Of a stretch of 64,000 bases of DNA, positions 16,518 to 26,003 are shown piece after piece. Positions within the stretch are counted from its first letter, which is position 1, and each line of letters opens with the position of its first letter. The DNA comes from Treponema sp. Its GTDB lineage: Bacteria > Spirochaetota > Spirochaetia > Treponematales > Breznakiellaceae. The translations under genes and the position numbers were made by a program. The stretch spans positions 22,017-86,016 of the forward strand of contig JAISAE010000020.1 of NCBI GenBank assembly GCA_031266875.1, in the 5' to 3' direction. The notes below the pieces were generated by a model, which was not told the origin of the DNA, did not search any database, and saw only the letters and a list, made by a program, of their open reading frames with translations.

Positions 16518-18197
16518 ATGAAAAAGACTTTGTTGTTAACAGCAATGTTTATCAGTCTGGCGGCGTTTGCTATGGCGTCTGGTAGTTCAGCGCAAACAAG
16601 AGGGAGCGGAAGCGCGGCGATTAGCGCACAGCCCGGTCCAGTGGGCAGGTACAACGAGACGCTCAACTTGAGTTGGGGCGTGAACTCGTCGTCCGTGCAG
16701 AAGTTCTTCAACGGTGATACCTACGATAACAACATCTGGTCCCGGAAGATTTTGCAGGACTTGAACATCAAAATCAACGTAGCATTCACCGCGAACTATG
16801 AAACCCAGGCATACCGGAATCAGCTCAACCTGTATCTGGCATCAGGCGATCTGCCTGATCTGCTGCGTATCGACGACTATCGTCAATTCAGGCAGGCGGC
16901 AGAGGCTGGCTATCTGGCGGACATCACCGACGTCTTTGAGCGGTACGCTGGAGATGACCTCAAGTCTCTGCTTCAGCGCTATCCCGGAGCTTTTGAGTAC
17001 GTTACCGTGAATGGCCGTATGTACGGCATCCCGCCCTTCAACGGCAATGAGCAGATGGCTCCGCTTCTGTGGGTACGCGATGACTGGCTCAAGAAGGTGG
17101 GTATGCAAGCGCCCAAAACCGTGGAGGAGATGGTCGCTGTGGCGCGGGCTTTCACGTTCAACGACCCTGACGGTAACGGCAGGAACGACACCTACGGCTT
17201 GGGTATGCAGAAGATGATCAACGTGCGGGATCACGGCACTATCGGCGGCCTGTTGTCGGCTTTCGGCATTCCTAACCACGCCTATGATATGTACTATCCG
17301 GGCAAGGACGGCAAGATCACCTCGCCCTACATTCAGAGCGAGGTAAAGGAAGCCCTGCGGGTACTCCAGCAGATGTACCGGGAAGGGCTTATCGACCCAG
17401 AATTCATCACCACTGATCTGACGAAGGTGCAGCAGGACATTGCCCGCGGCCGCTTTGGCATGGCCTATGGCCCCAACTGGGGAACATGGTCGCCCTGGAA
17501 CTATGCCTACACTGCTGAAAACAACTGGGCCGTTGCCTATCCCTATCCAGTCCCCACTCAAGCGGGTTATACGCCTCAGTATGGGTATAACAGCAATAAG
17601 GCGTCTGGCGAGATCATCGTAATCAATTCCCGCGTGAAGAACCCTGAAGCCTTGATCAAGCTGGTTAATCATTACATGGCCTTTAACAACGACTGGACTT
17701 CCGACGCTGACCGGGCTGTTTACAACGATCAGGAGCAGTATCGTTTTGCCCCCACATGGGTCACGGAATCAGTGGAAGTGCGTCTAACCCCCATCATGAC
17801 TGAGGCTCTGAACAAGCGCGACTCAAGCGCACTCCCCCCGACTTTCAAGGATTACTACAACCGGATTGTCGCCTTTGAAGCCAACCCGGTTGCTCAGGAC
17901 GCGGACACCTACGGGCGGTGGGGACAGTACAACACCCGCGGCTCCATGCCCATCATCATGGGTCAGTATAAAAGCAGCGGAAACCTGATGGAAAGCTCGC
18001 TTCAGGCTGAACAGCCCCAGAGCCTGCTTGACTACGGCGCTTCCCTGGAGAAGATCATTGATCAGGCATTCACCGAAATCATCACCGGCCAGCGGCCAGT
18101 GGACTACTTCGATACCTTTGTCCAGGACTATCTGAGAGCCGGCGGCCAGCAGGTGCTTAACGATCTCGACAAGACCTACGGCACAGGCGCGAAGTAA
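16518..18197 (+). CDS. Extracellular sugar-binding protein, system 1
   Basis: A protein of 559 residues starting at the ATG at 16518, with GGAGG 5 bases upstream. A signal peptide ends near AMASG with no lipobox Cys, so the mature protein may be periplasmic rather than lipid-anchored. The size and features (long N-terminal domain with LASGDLPDLLR, Ca-like loop DPDGNGRNDTYG, C-terminal tryptophan-rich part) fit the LplA family of large solute-binding proteins that serve LplB/LplC permeases. It is the last gene of the operon. Confidence 0.9.
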   Translation: MKKTLLLTAMFISLAAFAMASGSSAQTRGSGSAAISAQPGPVGRYNETLNLSWGVNSSSVQKFFNGDTYDNNIWSRKILQDLNIKINVAFTANYETQAYRNQLNLYLASGDLPDLLRIDDYRQFRQAAEAGYLADITDVFERYAGDDLKSLLQRYPGAFEYVTVNGRMYGIPPFNGNEQMAPLLWVRDDWLKKVGMQAPKTVEEMVAVARAFTFNDPDGNGRNDTYGLGMQKMINVRDHGTIGGLLSAFGIPNHAYDMYYPGKDGKITSPYIQSEVKEALRVLQQMYREGLIDPEFITTDLTKVQQDIARGRFGMAYGPNWGTWSPWNYAYTAENNWAVAYPYPVPTQAGYTPQYGYNSNKASGEIIVINSRVKNPEALIKLVNHYMAFNNDWTSDADRAVYNDQEQYRFAPTWVTESVEVRLTPIMTEALNKRDSSALPPTFKDYYNRIVAFEANPVAQDADTYGRWGQYNTRGSMPIIMGQYKSSGNLMESSLQAEQPQSLLDYGASLEKIIDQAFTEIITGQRPVDYFDTFVQDYLRAGGQQVLNDLDKTYGTGAK

Positions 18198-18392
18198 GCG
18201 GCGTTTCTGGCTACCACCTGGGTTTTGAGGCGGGCGGCAAACGTAACGCCCTTGTAGGACTGCGAGGAGGCTGGTTACGCATCACGCACCGCTGGTTACT
18301 ATCCGGGAAGTAGTTGTACCATTGTTGACTGCGAGGAGTGTCAGATACTGGCTAAGTGTCTGACACTGGTTAAGTGTCCCTTTGATGGGGAC
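18198..18392. other. Intergenic, with dispersed TGTCTGACAC repeat
   Basis: This lies between convergent genes. GACTGCGAGGAG occurs twice in near-identical form (about 18257 and 18328). The stretch 18329-18380 carries GTGTCTGACACTGG, the same motif as the array at 13732-14075. I see no clear terminator. Confidence 0.5.
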
Positions 18393-19742
18393 TTATACCT
18401 TGAAAAACGCCTGATACTCCTTGGGCGTAACGCCGCTTAACTTCTTAAAAACTTTGGTAAAGTAGTTCGCGTCGTTAAAGCCGACTTTGCCCGCAATTTC
18501 CTGTATCTGTGCTGTGTTGTCTTCTTTTATAAATCGCTTGGCCATTTCAATCCGAATCCGGCAAGTATAGCCGGAGAAAGTGGTCTTCATCTCCTTCTGA
18601 AACAGATGAGACAGGTAATACTTGCTGACAAAAACCGCGTCAGCGACCGCGCCGAGACTCAAGTCCGAGGCATAATGCCGCCGGACATACTCAATGGCTC
18701 TGGACAGGGGCTGACTGGTCTGCCTCTGAGTCCGATTCTGATACACAGTGTCAATGAAGCGTTCCATCGCCTGCGTGGTGAGGAAGCAAAGGTGTTCAAA
18801 GTCAGTGCTGTCCTCGCAGATTTCAAACGAATCTTTGGTAATACGGTTGACGTCGCGCAGGGGTGCGCCCGCGTCCACAGCAGCGCGGGACAAAAAAGCA
18901 ACCAGTTCAAACAGCTTTACCCGAATCGTGTCCAAGTTCTCCTCAGCCAGATAGAAAATCACGCCAAGAAGGTTGTTCAGAATCTTGGTTGCCTGCTGTT
19001 TGTTCCCACTCTGGACAAAGGCGATAAGCTCCTTTTCCGTCTCAACCGGATAGGCCAGCACCGCGCTTCGCTCTTCTAGCTTGATGAGTTCAGCCGCGGC
19101 TATGTTCCGGTCGATCAGCAGTTCCGATATACGCGCCTGCTGTTCCGCGATCTGGGCGCACTGGTTCAGGTAGCGGCTGTGTTCTCTGGTGAGGCTGTCA
19201 GCGATGATGAAGAGCAGTTGCGCGAAACTGAATATATGCTCGCAGGAACACGAGGGCGTGTTACGCAAAAAGTCTTCTGAACTGATGCCGATGAGCATAT
19301 CCCGCGTGTGTTCCTCCAGCTCCAGCACCGCGACTTCGTCCGCCTCCCAGAGTATGGCCGGCCCACACGCAATGGAACCCACGAGGCGCTCGTTGAATAT
19401 AACCGGCGAGGAACACATGATGAGGCCGCAGCCACAGGCGTAGATGTATGGATCGCCGAGGTCTAAGGACATGGTTCCCCCGTACGTGAGGTATTCACGG
19501 CATTTCTGACAGTTCTTGGTCGCGGCGCATACCGAGCCGCTTTTCCGGTTAACAAGCACTTCCCGGCCTGAGCCGTCAAACAGGGCAACATCCAATCTAC
19601 TGACCACAGAAAAGTATCTGAACAGCTTTTTAAGCTGTTCCAGATCGAGGATTTCTTTTAACAGCGGCGTTTCATAGCGTCTATGGTTTAACACAGACGC
19701 GCTTAGTCCTTTGGTTTGAACATTCATGGGTAAGCATAGCAT
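18393..19742 (-). CDS. AraC family regulator with N-terminal PocR ligand-binding domain
   Basis: A protein of 449 residues. The N-terminal half (about 25-200) has the Cys-rich pattern of PocR sensor domains (CAATKNCQKC, YACGCGL, IMCSSPV), which bind small ligands. A middle segment of helices follows, and the C-terminal 100 residues contain two AraC helix-turn-helix motifs (LSLGAVADAVFVSKYYLSHL and IQEIAGKVGFNDANYFTKVF). A second ATG at 19727 is an equally possible start. It converges on ABC system 1 and is its likely regulator; the ligand is unknown. Confidence 0.88.
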   Translation of the reverse strand: MLCLPMNVQTKGLSASVLNHRRYETPLLKEILDLEQLKKLFRYFSVVSRLDVALFDGSGREVLVNRKSGSVCAATKNCQKCREYLTYGGTMSLDLGDPYIYACGCGLIMCSSPVIFNERLVGSIACGPAILWEADEVAVLELEEHTRDMLIGISSEDFLRNTPSCSCEHIFSFAQLLFIIADSLTREHSRYLNQCAQIAEQQARISELLIDRNIAAAELIKLEERSAVLAYPVETEKELIAFVQSGNKQQATKILNNLLGVIFYLAEENLDTIRVKLFELVAFLSRAAVDAGAPLRDVNRITKDSFEICEDSTDFEHLCFLTTQAMERFIDTVYQNRTQRQTSQPLSRAIEYVRRHYASDLSLGAVADAVFVSKYYLSHLFQKEMKTTFSGYTCRIRIEMAKRFIKEDNTAQIQEIAGKVGFNDANYFTKVFKKLSGVTPKEYQAFFKV

Positions 19743-20105
19743 ACACCATCTTGCACATCATCTGTTGACGCCTGTTTCAGAATCTTCTACGGAGGTAACA
19801 TGAGTTTGACGGAAAAAGTCCGCGCATGATACGAATGAACACTACCGTCATTGCGAGTGTAGCGAAGCAATCCGGTGAAGCGGACGCCTGTCGGATTGCG
19901 GGAAGGCAAGGCTCAACGCTGGGCGCTAAGAAGACGTTGTATGTGTTGGACGAAAGCATCATCATTACATTGATAGCTTTGCAGCCTGAACAGCAAGGTT
20001 ATACATAATACGGAAAGCAAGTGGTAAGCTCAGAGCCTATCGCGGTAAGTTCCAAGCTTACCACGATAGACTTTGAGCCTATCGTGGCAGGCTAACAATC
20101 ACTGT
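19743..20105. repeat. Intergenic region carrying a known dispersed bacterial repeat fragment
   Basis: No gene. Positions 19844-19905 contain CGTCATTGCGAG..GTAGCGAAGCAATCC, a well-known interspersed repeat that yields false VIASxAKQS and DCFATLAMT peptides in many genomes; here it is followed by CGGATTGCGGG, a partial inverted copy. Positions 20036-20092 contain CTATCG(C/T)GGTAAG-type inverted repeats that can fold into a hairpin before the LacI regulator stop codon. Confidence 0.72.
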
Positions 20106-21119
20106 TTAGCGTTGGCGCACTGAATCACGTTCAATAAGAGACACGTCAAGGGTTACGCTTTCCGCGCCGGCGTTCTTGTCCGCTAACTGCCGGAAGAGAA
20201 TGGCAACGGCAAGAGCCGCCTTGTGCTCAATGTCTTGCGCAATGGTCGTCAGCTGAGGCGTAATCTGCATACAAAGCGGTATGTTGTCAAAGCCTATAAC
20301 CGAAATGTCTTCAGGAACCCGTACCCCAAGGGCATGTAAGCCGGTAATTAAATAGGAAGCTATATGATCGCTGGTCGCAAAAACAGCGGTAACGCGGCCT
20401 CTCAGATCGGTAAGACGCCGCACTATCCAGGCAGTCGAATCAGGACTCGCCGTTGATTCCTGACAAAACTCATAGTCCTTGTTGCGGGGAATGTTATGTG
20501 CGCTGAGTATCCGGCGGAATCCCTCATAACGATGCTGAATCACACCTAATCCCGTAAGCGGTGGAGCGACAAAGGCAATCTCACGATGCCCCTTGTCAAT
20601 AAGGTATTGCGCGGCAAGTTCACCGCCTTTGTGGTCGTCAAGCCCTACGTTGGATATACGGCGTAAGTGACTGTAACTGTCAATGAAGATTTTAGGGATG
20701 TCGTCAGCGTCGTGAATGAGTCCAATATCATCGTCAAAAAAACCAATGATGATCGCGCCTGATACATTCCACGCCCGCAGATTGCGCCCGATCTCCTCCA
20801 GATAGTCCACTACGTACACCATAGTGTAGTAACCGTGGGCTTTGACTTTCTGAATGATGGTGCCAACCGCAGTCGCGTTAAAGGGGCTGACCAGAATGTT
20901 TACCTCACTGGTACCGCGAATAATAACGGCAATGATACGCGAACTGTTGCACACAAGCCCCCGCGCCGCCGCGTTCGGCACATAGTTCCGCCGCTCGATA
21001 ATCCCCTGAATCAACTCAGCCTTACTCCGTGATACACGCGCCATGTTGCCGTTGATGACGTTAGAAACCGTCATCGGACTGACTCCCGCTTCCTGGGCTA
21101 TATCTTTCAACGTTACCAT
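20106..21119 (-). CDS. LacI family transcriptional regulator
   Basis: A protein of 337 residues. The N-terminal helix-turn-helix VTLKDIAQEAGVSPMTVSNVINGN and hinge helix (YVPNAAARGL) are classic LacI/PurR. The effector domain, a periplasmic-binding fold, fills residues 60-330 and includes the conserved VPEDISVIGFDN segment. It is transcribed divergently from ABC system 2, with 112 bp between start codons, and probably represses it until a sugar binds. A small CG-centred palindrome in that gap is a candidate operator. Confidence 0.93.
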   Translation of the reverse strand: MVTLKDIAQEAGVSPMTVSNVINGNMARVSRSKAELIQGIIERRNYVPNAAARGLVCNSSRIIAVIIRGTSEVNILVSPFNATAVGTIIQKVKAHGYYTMVYVVDYLEEIGRNLRAWNVSGAIIIGFFDDDIGLIHDADDIPKIFIDSYSHLRRISNVGLDDHKGGELAAQYLIDKGHREIAFVAPPLTGLGVIQHRYEGFRRILSAHNIPRNKDYEFCQESTASPDSTAWIVRRLTDLRGRVTAVFATSDHIASYLITGLHALGVRVPEDISVIGFDNIPLCMQITPQLTTIAQDIEHKAALAVAILFRQLADKNAGAESVTLDVSLIERDSVRQR

Positions 21120-21177
21120 TCTTTTTCCTTTACGATTGTTGTTGACATACTCTCAAAGGTGCTGTTAGCATAAGATT

Positions 21178-21185
21178 TAACGTTA
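21178..21185. promoter_or_regulatory. Candidate LacI-type operator core
   Basis: TAACGTTA, a perfect palindrome with a central CG, as LacI/PurR operators have. It lies between the divergent regulator and permease genes. The same gap also has GTTGACAT (about 21151) and its inverted copy ATGTCAAC (about 21197-21204). The exact site is a prediction. Confidence 0.5.
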
Positions 21186-21231
21186 TACCAATGGCAATGT
21201 CAACATAAACTCGGTTTAGGAGAGAAAAGGT

Positions 21232-22137
21232 ATGAGTAAAACTCTGGCGGAAGTGAAAAAGTGTATCCCGTTATACGCGCTCTTGCTTCCAGCGATCGTT
21301 CTGGTGATCTGTTTCGCGTATGTCCCGATGTACGGCGTTATCATCGCGTTCAAGGACTACTCGCCAGCGCGGGGTATTATGGATAGCGCGTGGGCCGGCT
21401 TGAAACACTTCAACCGTTTTTTCAACTCGTTCCAGTTCGGCACGATTATGCGGAATACCCTGGGCATCAGTTTCTATTCCCTTGCGGTGGGTTTTCCGCT
21501 GCCCATCATCTTCGCCCTTTTCATCAACCAGATGAAGGCCGGGCTGTTTAAGCGTTTCTTCCAAACCGTTACCTATATGCCACACTTCATCTCAACCGTG
21601 GTCATGGTGGGCTTGCTGATACTCCTGCTATCGCCAAGCTCCGGCATCTTCGGGAGCATCTGCCGTGCGCTCGGTTTTGCCGCGCCAAACCTCATGGCTA
21701 ACGCGGGAGCATTCAGCAGCGTGTATGTGTGGTCAGACGTGTGGCAGCACTTAGGCTGGGACAGCATCATCTATATCGCCGCGCTCGCGTCAGTAGACCC
21801 TACGCTCTACGAGGCCGCGACTATTGACGGCGCAAGCCGCTGGCATAAGCTCATTCACATTGACTTCCCCATGATACTGCCGACAGCAGGCATACTCCTC
21901 ATCATGCGGCTGGGAAGTGTGCTGGGCGTGGGATTCGAGAAAGTGTACCTCATGCAGAACACGCTCAACCTTGATACAAGCGAGGTCATCGCCACTTACG
22001 TCTATAAGATGGGGCTTTTGAGCAGTCAGTACAGTTTCTCGGCGGCTGTGGGACTGTTCAACACGCTGGTCAACTTCGTTTTGCTGGTCATCGTCAATCG
22101 CGTCAGCAGCAAAATCAGTGACAACGCATTGTTTTAA
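21232..22137 (+). CDS. Sugar ABC transporter permease 1 (LplB type), system 2
   Basis: A protein of 301 residues with six membrane helices. The EAA loop reads LYEAATIDGASRWHKLIHIDFP, and the early YVPMYGVIIAFKDYSPARG segment is characteristic of LplB-like oligosaccharide permeases. A GGAGAG site precedes the start. It is the first gene of an operon with a second permease and a GH87-like hydrolase. No ATPase gene is present. Confidence 0.92.
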   Translation: MSKTLAEVKKCIPLYALLLPAIVLVICFAYVPMYGVIIAFKDYSPARGIMDSAWAGLKHFNRFFNSFQFGTIMRNTLGISFYSLAVGFPLPIIFALFINQMKAGLFKRFFQTVTYMPHFISTVVMVGLLILLLSPSSGIFGSICRALGFAAPNLMANAGAFSSVYVWSDVWQHLGWDSIIYIAALASVDPTLYEAATIDGASRWHKLIHIDFPMILPTAGILLIMRLGSVLGVGFEKVYLMQNTLNLDTSEVIATYVYKMGLLSSQYSFSAAVGLFNTLVNFVLLVIVNRVSSKISDNALF

Positions 22138-22153
22138 TAAGAAGGAGCATATA

Positions 22154-23050
22154 ATGGCAACAACATTGAAAGTGAAAAACTCGACGAGCGACCGTGTGTT
22201 TAACAGTGTGCTGTATACCATGTCGGCGCTGTTTCTGGCGGTCATCATATACCCGCTTTACTTTATTATCATTGCGTCGATCAGCGATCCGGCGGCAGTG
22301 AATACAGGTAAGGTCTGGATAGTACCGGTGAACTTTACCCTCGAAGGCTATCAAGAACTACTCAGGCAGGCAAACGTCTGGCTCGGCTACCGGAATACCA
22401 TTCTGTACACGGCAGTCGGCACGCTGATTGCGCTGGCTATCAATGTGTCCGCTGGTTTTGCGCTGTCGTGGAAGAACCTTCCCGGCAGAAAGGTGATAAA
22501 CCTGTTCTTTATCTTCATCATGTTTTTCAGCGGCGGTCTTATCGCAACGTTCTTAACCGTGCAGAACTTCGGACTGTATAACACGTTCTGGGTGATGGTA
22601 CTGCCGTTTGCCGTGTCCGTGTACAACGTTATCGTGGCGCGAACCTTCTTTCAGAACACTATTCCGGCTGACCTGTGGGAATCAGCCCAGCTTGACGGGT
22701 GCGGCTACCTGCGTTACTTCGTGGTGATAGCTCTGCCCCTGTCAAAGGCAATACTGGCAGTGCTGGGACTGTGGACGGCTGTTGGTCACTGGAACTCGTA
22801 CTTCAACGCGCTCATCTACATCCGCGATGAGTCGCTGTATCCGCTCCAGCTTGTGCTGCGGAACATACTCGTCAATAACCAGATGATGAGCGCGATGGGT
22901 ACTGGCGAGGCTGCGCAGATTGCGCTCCGCGCCGCGAATCTCATGCGTTACGCGCTTATCATCGTGTCTACCGCTCCGATTCTGTGTATCTATCCTTTCG
23001 TACAGAAATACTTTAATCAGGGAACTATGGTAGGGGCCGTGAAAGGATGA
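22154..23050 (+). CDS. Sugar ABC transporter permease 2 (LplC/YtcP type), system 2
   Basis: A protein of 298 residues starting at the ATG at 22154, with GGAG upstream; a more distal ATG at 22118 lies inside the previous gene. Six helices are visible, with the EAA loop LWESAQLDGCGYLRYFVVIALP and the C-terminus KYFNQGTMVGAVKG. The stop overlaps the start of the GH87-like gene (ATGA), implying coupled translation. Confidence 0.92.
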   Translation: MATTLKVKNSTSDRVFNSVLYTMSALFLAVIIYPLYFIIIASISDPAAVNTGKVWIVPVNFTLEGYQELLRQANVWLGYRNTILYTAVGTLIALAINVSAGFALSWKNLPGRKVINLFFIFIMFFSGGLIATFLTVQNFGLYNTFWVMVLPFAVSVYNVIVARTFFQNTIPADLWESAQLDGCGYLRYFVVIALPLSKAILAVLGLWTAVGHWNSYFNALIYIRDESLYPLQLVLRNILVNNQMMSAMGTGEAAQIALRAANLMRYALIIVSTAPILCIYPFVQKYFNQGTMVGAVKG

Positions 23051-24954
23051 GACTCACTGATGTTGTGAGAGAAGCACTGCTTATCATGGCGTTGACAGGT
23101 TGCGCGAAGAATGACGGCATTGTGTTTCAGGCTGACAAGGCGTTTAGGCGCGATGGGTGGCTGGTCTTCGCGGTATACGCGCCGAGTGCCGGGACGTATG
23201 CCGGCAAGGTCATGTACGCGAAAGGCGCTCATGGGCCGGTCGATGTAGCGGTGAATGGCGTTACGGTAGCGGCGGAGACAGCGATAAACGGGTCGCTAAA
23301 CGCGGGTATCAACACGATTAGCCTGAAAGACAGCGATGCGCGGGTAACGGCGCTGGTATTACAGGGTGTAGTCCCGGCAAGCCGCGGGGCTACAGTGGGA
23401 TACCGGCAATATGAGGCGGAGCTCGCAATAGCAACCAATGCTGAGGTACTGCCGGATTCGCGGGCATACCGCGAATGTGCGAGCGAGGCGTCAGGACGAA
23501 GCGCCGTGCGGCTCGTCAATACAGGCGATTATGTGGAAATGAGCGCGGAGGCGGCGTTTAACGCGCTGACGCTTCGCTATTGCATACCAGACGCGGAGGA
23601 TGGCGGCGGTATTGACGCGAGTTTGGGGCTGTATATCAATGACGAGCGGCGCGATGTGCGGCTAACGTCAAAGTACACATGGGTATATGGCGCGTTCCCC
23701 TGGACTAATGCGCCTGACGAGAGTGGTCATCACTTCTTTGACGACATTCACGTTCTACTCCCCCAGACACTACCAGCGGGAACGCGATTACGGTTACAAA
23801 AAGACGCGGCGGACACGGCTGCGTATTACCTCATTGACCTTGTTGAGCTTGAGGAAGTTGCCCCGCCCGCGCAGCAACCAGCAAACGCGCTGTCAATCAC
23901 TGACTATGGCGCAATCGTCAATGACAACGAAGACGACAAGCTGGCCCTCTTGCGCTGCGTTCAAGCCGCTGGGAAAGCAGGCAAGGAAGTATGGATACCT
24001 GCCGGTGAGTTTAACTTCAACGGCGCGGCTATAGAGATAACCGTGCCAGACACGGTTATTCGGGGCGCGGGAATGTGGCACAGCGTGTTGCGAGGCTTGG
24101 GCGCGGGCTTCAAAATCAGCGCCCATAACGTATCGTTCTACGACTTTGGTATCATTGGCGAGGAAACACGACGCGATGATAACTTTGGGCTAATCGGTTT
24201 TGCGCCCAGCTTCTTTAGTAACACGCTTATACAGAACGTATGGATGGAACACGTTAAAGTTGGCGTATGGGCGAATCACGCTGACGCGCTGTATGTGGCG
24301 GGGTGCCGTATCAGAAACACTTTTGCCGACGGCGTTAATCTCTGCGGCGGAACCAGTAACTCAATGATAGAACAGTGCGCGATACGGAACACCGGCGACG
24401 ACGCGCTGGCGCTGTGGTCATCGTCAAACTACGACCGGCCTGATCGCGCAAACACGATTCGCCATAATACGGCGGGCTTGCAGTGGCTGGCGAACAATAT
24501 CGCGGTCTACGGCGGCGTTGATAACGTTATTACGGACAACGTGCTGCACGATACCGTGTGTTTTGGTGCGGGCGTTAATATTAGTACAAACTTCACGCCT
24601 TATGCCTTTGACGGCACGCTTACCATAGCGCGAAACACGCTTCAGCGGTGCGGTGGCCGCAACTACGACGCCGGTGTTGACTATGGCGCAATCTGGGTGC
24701 GCTGCCCTGAACATATAGACGCGACTATCGTGATTCAGGGAAACGAGGTCAGCGACGCCACGTACTACGGCTTATCTATAGAAGGCGGCCACCGCGTCCA
24801 CGAGGTGTGTGTTGAAAACAATCGCTTTGAAAGCCGTAGCCAGGGTATCGACATCGGCGCGGGCATCAGCGGAACCATGACCATGAAGGATACGGTTTTT
24901 TCCGGCGCTCTGCTGAACCGGTCTGAGACGACCTTCACCATCGCAGGCAGGTAA
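23047..24954 (+). CDS. GH87-like alpha-1,3-glucanase (mycodextranase) lipoprotein
   Basis: A protein of 635 residues with a short signal ending LTGC, a likely lipobox. Residues about 20-120 and 120-275 look like beta-sandwich carbohydrate-binding modules. From about 285 a right-handed parallel beta-helix begins (ALSITDYGAIVNDNEDD, then VPDTVIRGAGMW). The candidate catalytic aspartates lie in ADGVN (about 428) and GDDALALW (451, 452), the arrangement of GH87 alpha-1,3-glucanases; I infer attack on alpha-1,3-glucan or nigeran. Another beta-helix polysaccharidase is the alternative. It is translationally coupled to the upstream permease, which would import the products. Confidence 0.75.
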   Translation: MRLTDVVREALLIMALTGCAKNDGIVFQADKAFRRDGWLVFAVYAPSAGTYAGKVMYAKGAHGPVDVAVNGVTVAAETAINGSLNAGINTISLKDSDARVTALVLQGVVPASRGATVGYRQYEAELAIATNAEVLPDSRAYRECASEASGRSAVRLVNTGDYVEMSAEAAFNALTLRYCIPDAEDGGGIDASLGLYINDERRDVRLTSKYTWVYGAFPWTNAPDESGHHFFDDIHVLLPQTLPAGTRLRLQKDAADTAAYYLIDLVELEEVAPPAQQPANALSITDYGAIVNDNEDDKLALLRCVQAAGKAGKEVWIPAGEFNFNGAAIEITVPDTVIRGAGMWHSVLRGLGAGFKISAHNVSFYDFGIIGEETRRDDNFGLIGFAPSFFSNTLIQNVWMEHVKVGVWANHADALYVAGCRIRNTFADGVNLCGGTSNSMIEQCAIRNTGDDALALWSSSNYDRPDRANTIRHNTAGLQWLANNIAVYGGVDNVITDNVLHDTVCFGAGVNISTNFTPYAFDGTLTIARNTLQRCGGRNYDAGVDYGAIWVRCPEHIDATIVIQGNEVSDATYYGLSIEGGHRVHEVCVENNRFESRSQGIDIGAGISGTMTMKDTVFSGALLNRSETTFTIAGR

Positions 24955-26003
24955 GCCCCGTGCGAAGTACACCTCTGACGCCACGTACCCATGCGCACGC
25001 CTCTGCGCTACCGTACCTCAGCCTCTGATGTGAGGGAGATCAGGCGCTGAGGTACGGTAGGTAAGCCTCTGAAGTAGGGGTAGCTAAAGGGGATTATGTA
25101 AAGGAGATCAGGCTCTGAGGTAAAGGAGATCAGAGGCTTCTGTAAAGGAGATCAGGAGCTTCTGTAAAGGAGATCAGGCTCTGAGGTAGGGGTAGCTAAA
25201 GGCGCTGAGGTACGGTAGGTAAGCCTCTGAGGTAGGGGTAGCTAAAGGGCTGAGGTACGGTAGGTAAGCCTCTGAGGTAGGGGTAGCTAAAGGGGATTAT
25301 GTAAAGGAGATCAGGCTCTGATGTAAAGGAGATCGGGAGCTGATGTAAAGGAGATCAGGCTCTGATGTAAAGGAGATCAGGCTCTGAGGTAGGGGTAGCT
25401 AAAGGGCTGAGGTACGGGTAGGTAAGCCTCTGAAGTAGGGGTAGCTAAAGGGGATTATGTAAAGGAGATCAGGCTCTGAGGTAAAGGAGATCGGGAGCTG
25501 ATGTAAAGGAGATCAGGCTCTGATGTACGGGTAGCTAAAGGGGCTTACCTACGGTAGGTAAGCCTTTGAGGTAGGGGTAGCTAAGCTCCTTATGTATGGG
25601 TAGCTACAGGCTCTGAGGTACGGTAGGTAAGCTCCTTATGTACGGGTAGCTAAAGGGGATTATGTAAAGGAGATCAGGCGCTGATGTAAAGGAGATCAGA
25701 GGCTTCTGTAAAGGAGATCAGGAGCTTCTGTAAAGGAGATCAGAGGCTTATGTGAGGGAGATCAGGCACTGAGGTAGGGGTAGTTAAAGGAGCTTACCTA
25801 CCCGTACCTCAGAGGCTTATGTAAAGGAGATCAGCCTCTGAGGTACGGTAGATAAACCTCTGAGGTAAAGGAGATCAGGAGCTTATGGAGGGGGAGGAAA
25901 GGGGCTTGCGTAAGGATACAACTGGTGCTGCGCGAGGCTCTTGCGGTAGGAATCTATTGGGGACGAGTAATCAGTCGCCCCTAGATTATAGGAGGAACGT
26001 GTT
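24955..26003. repeat. Large tandem array (about 40 units of 22-24 bp), rich in GATC
   Basis: From about 24985 to 25885 the sequence is built of units such as AAAGGAGATCAGGCTCTGAT, GGTAGGTAAGCCTCTGAGG and GGGTAGCTAAAGG, mostly 22 bp and sometimes 23-24. I count about 19 GATC sites in the array, against 3-4 expected by chance. The GGTAAGCC unit resembles the last codons and stop of the preceding GH87-like gene. The array sits inside an apparent operon, between the hydrolase and its binding protein. No gene is supported. Confidence 0.85.

Noticed and set aside
19777..20008. Short frames containing VIASVAKQS or DCFATLAMT peptides
   Set aside because: These are well-known false translations of a dispersed intergenic repeat.
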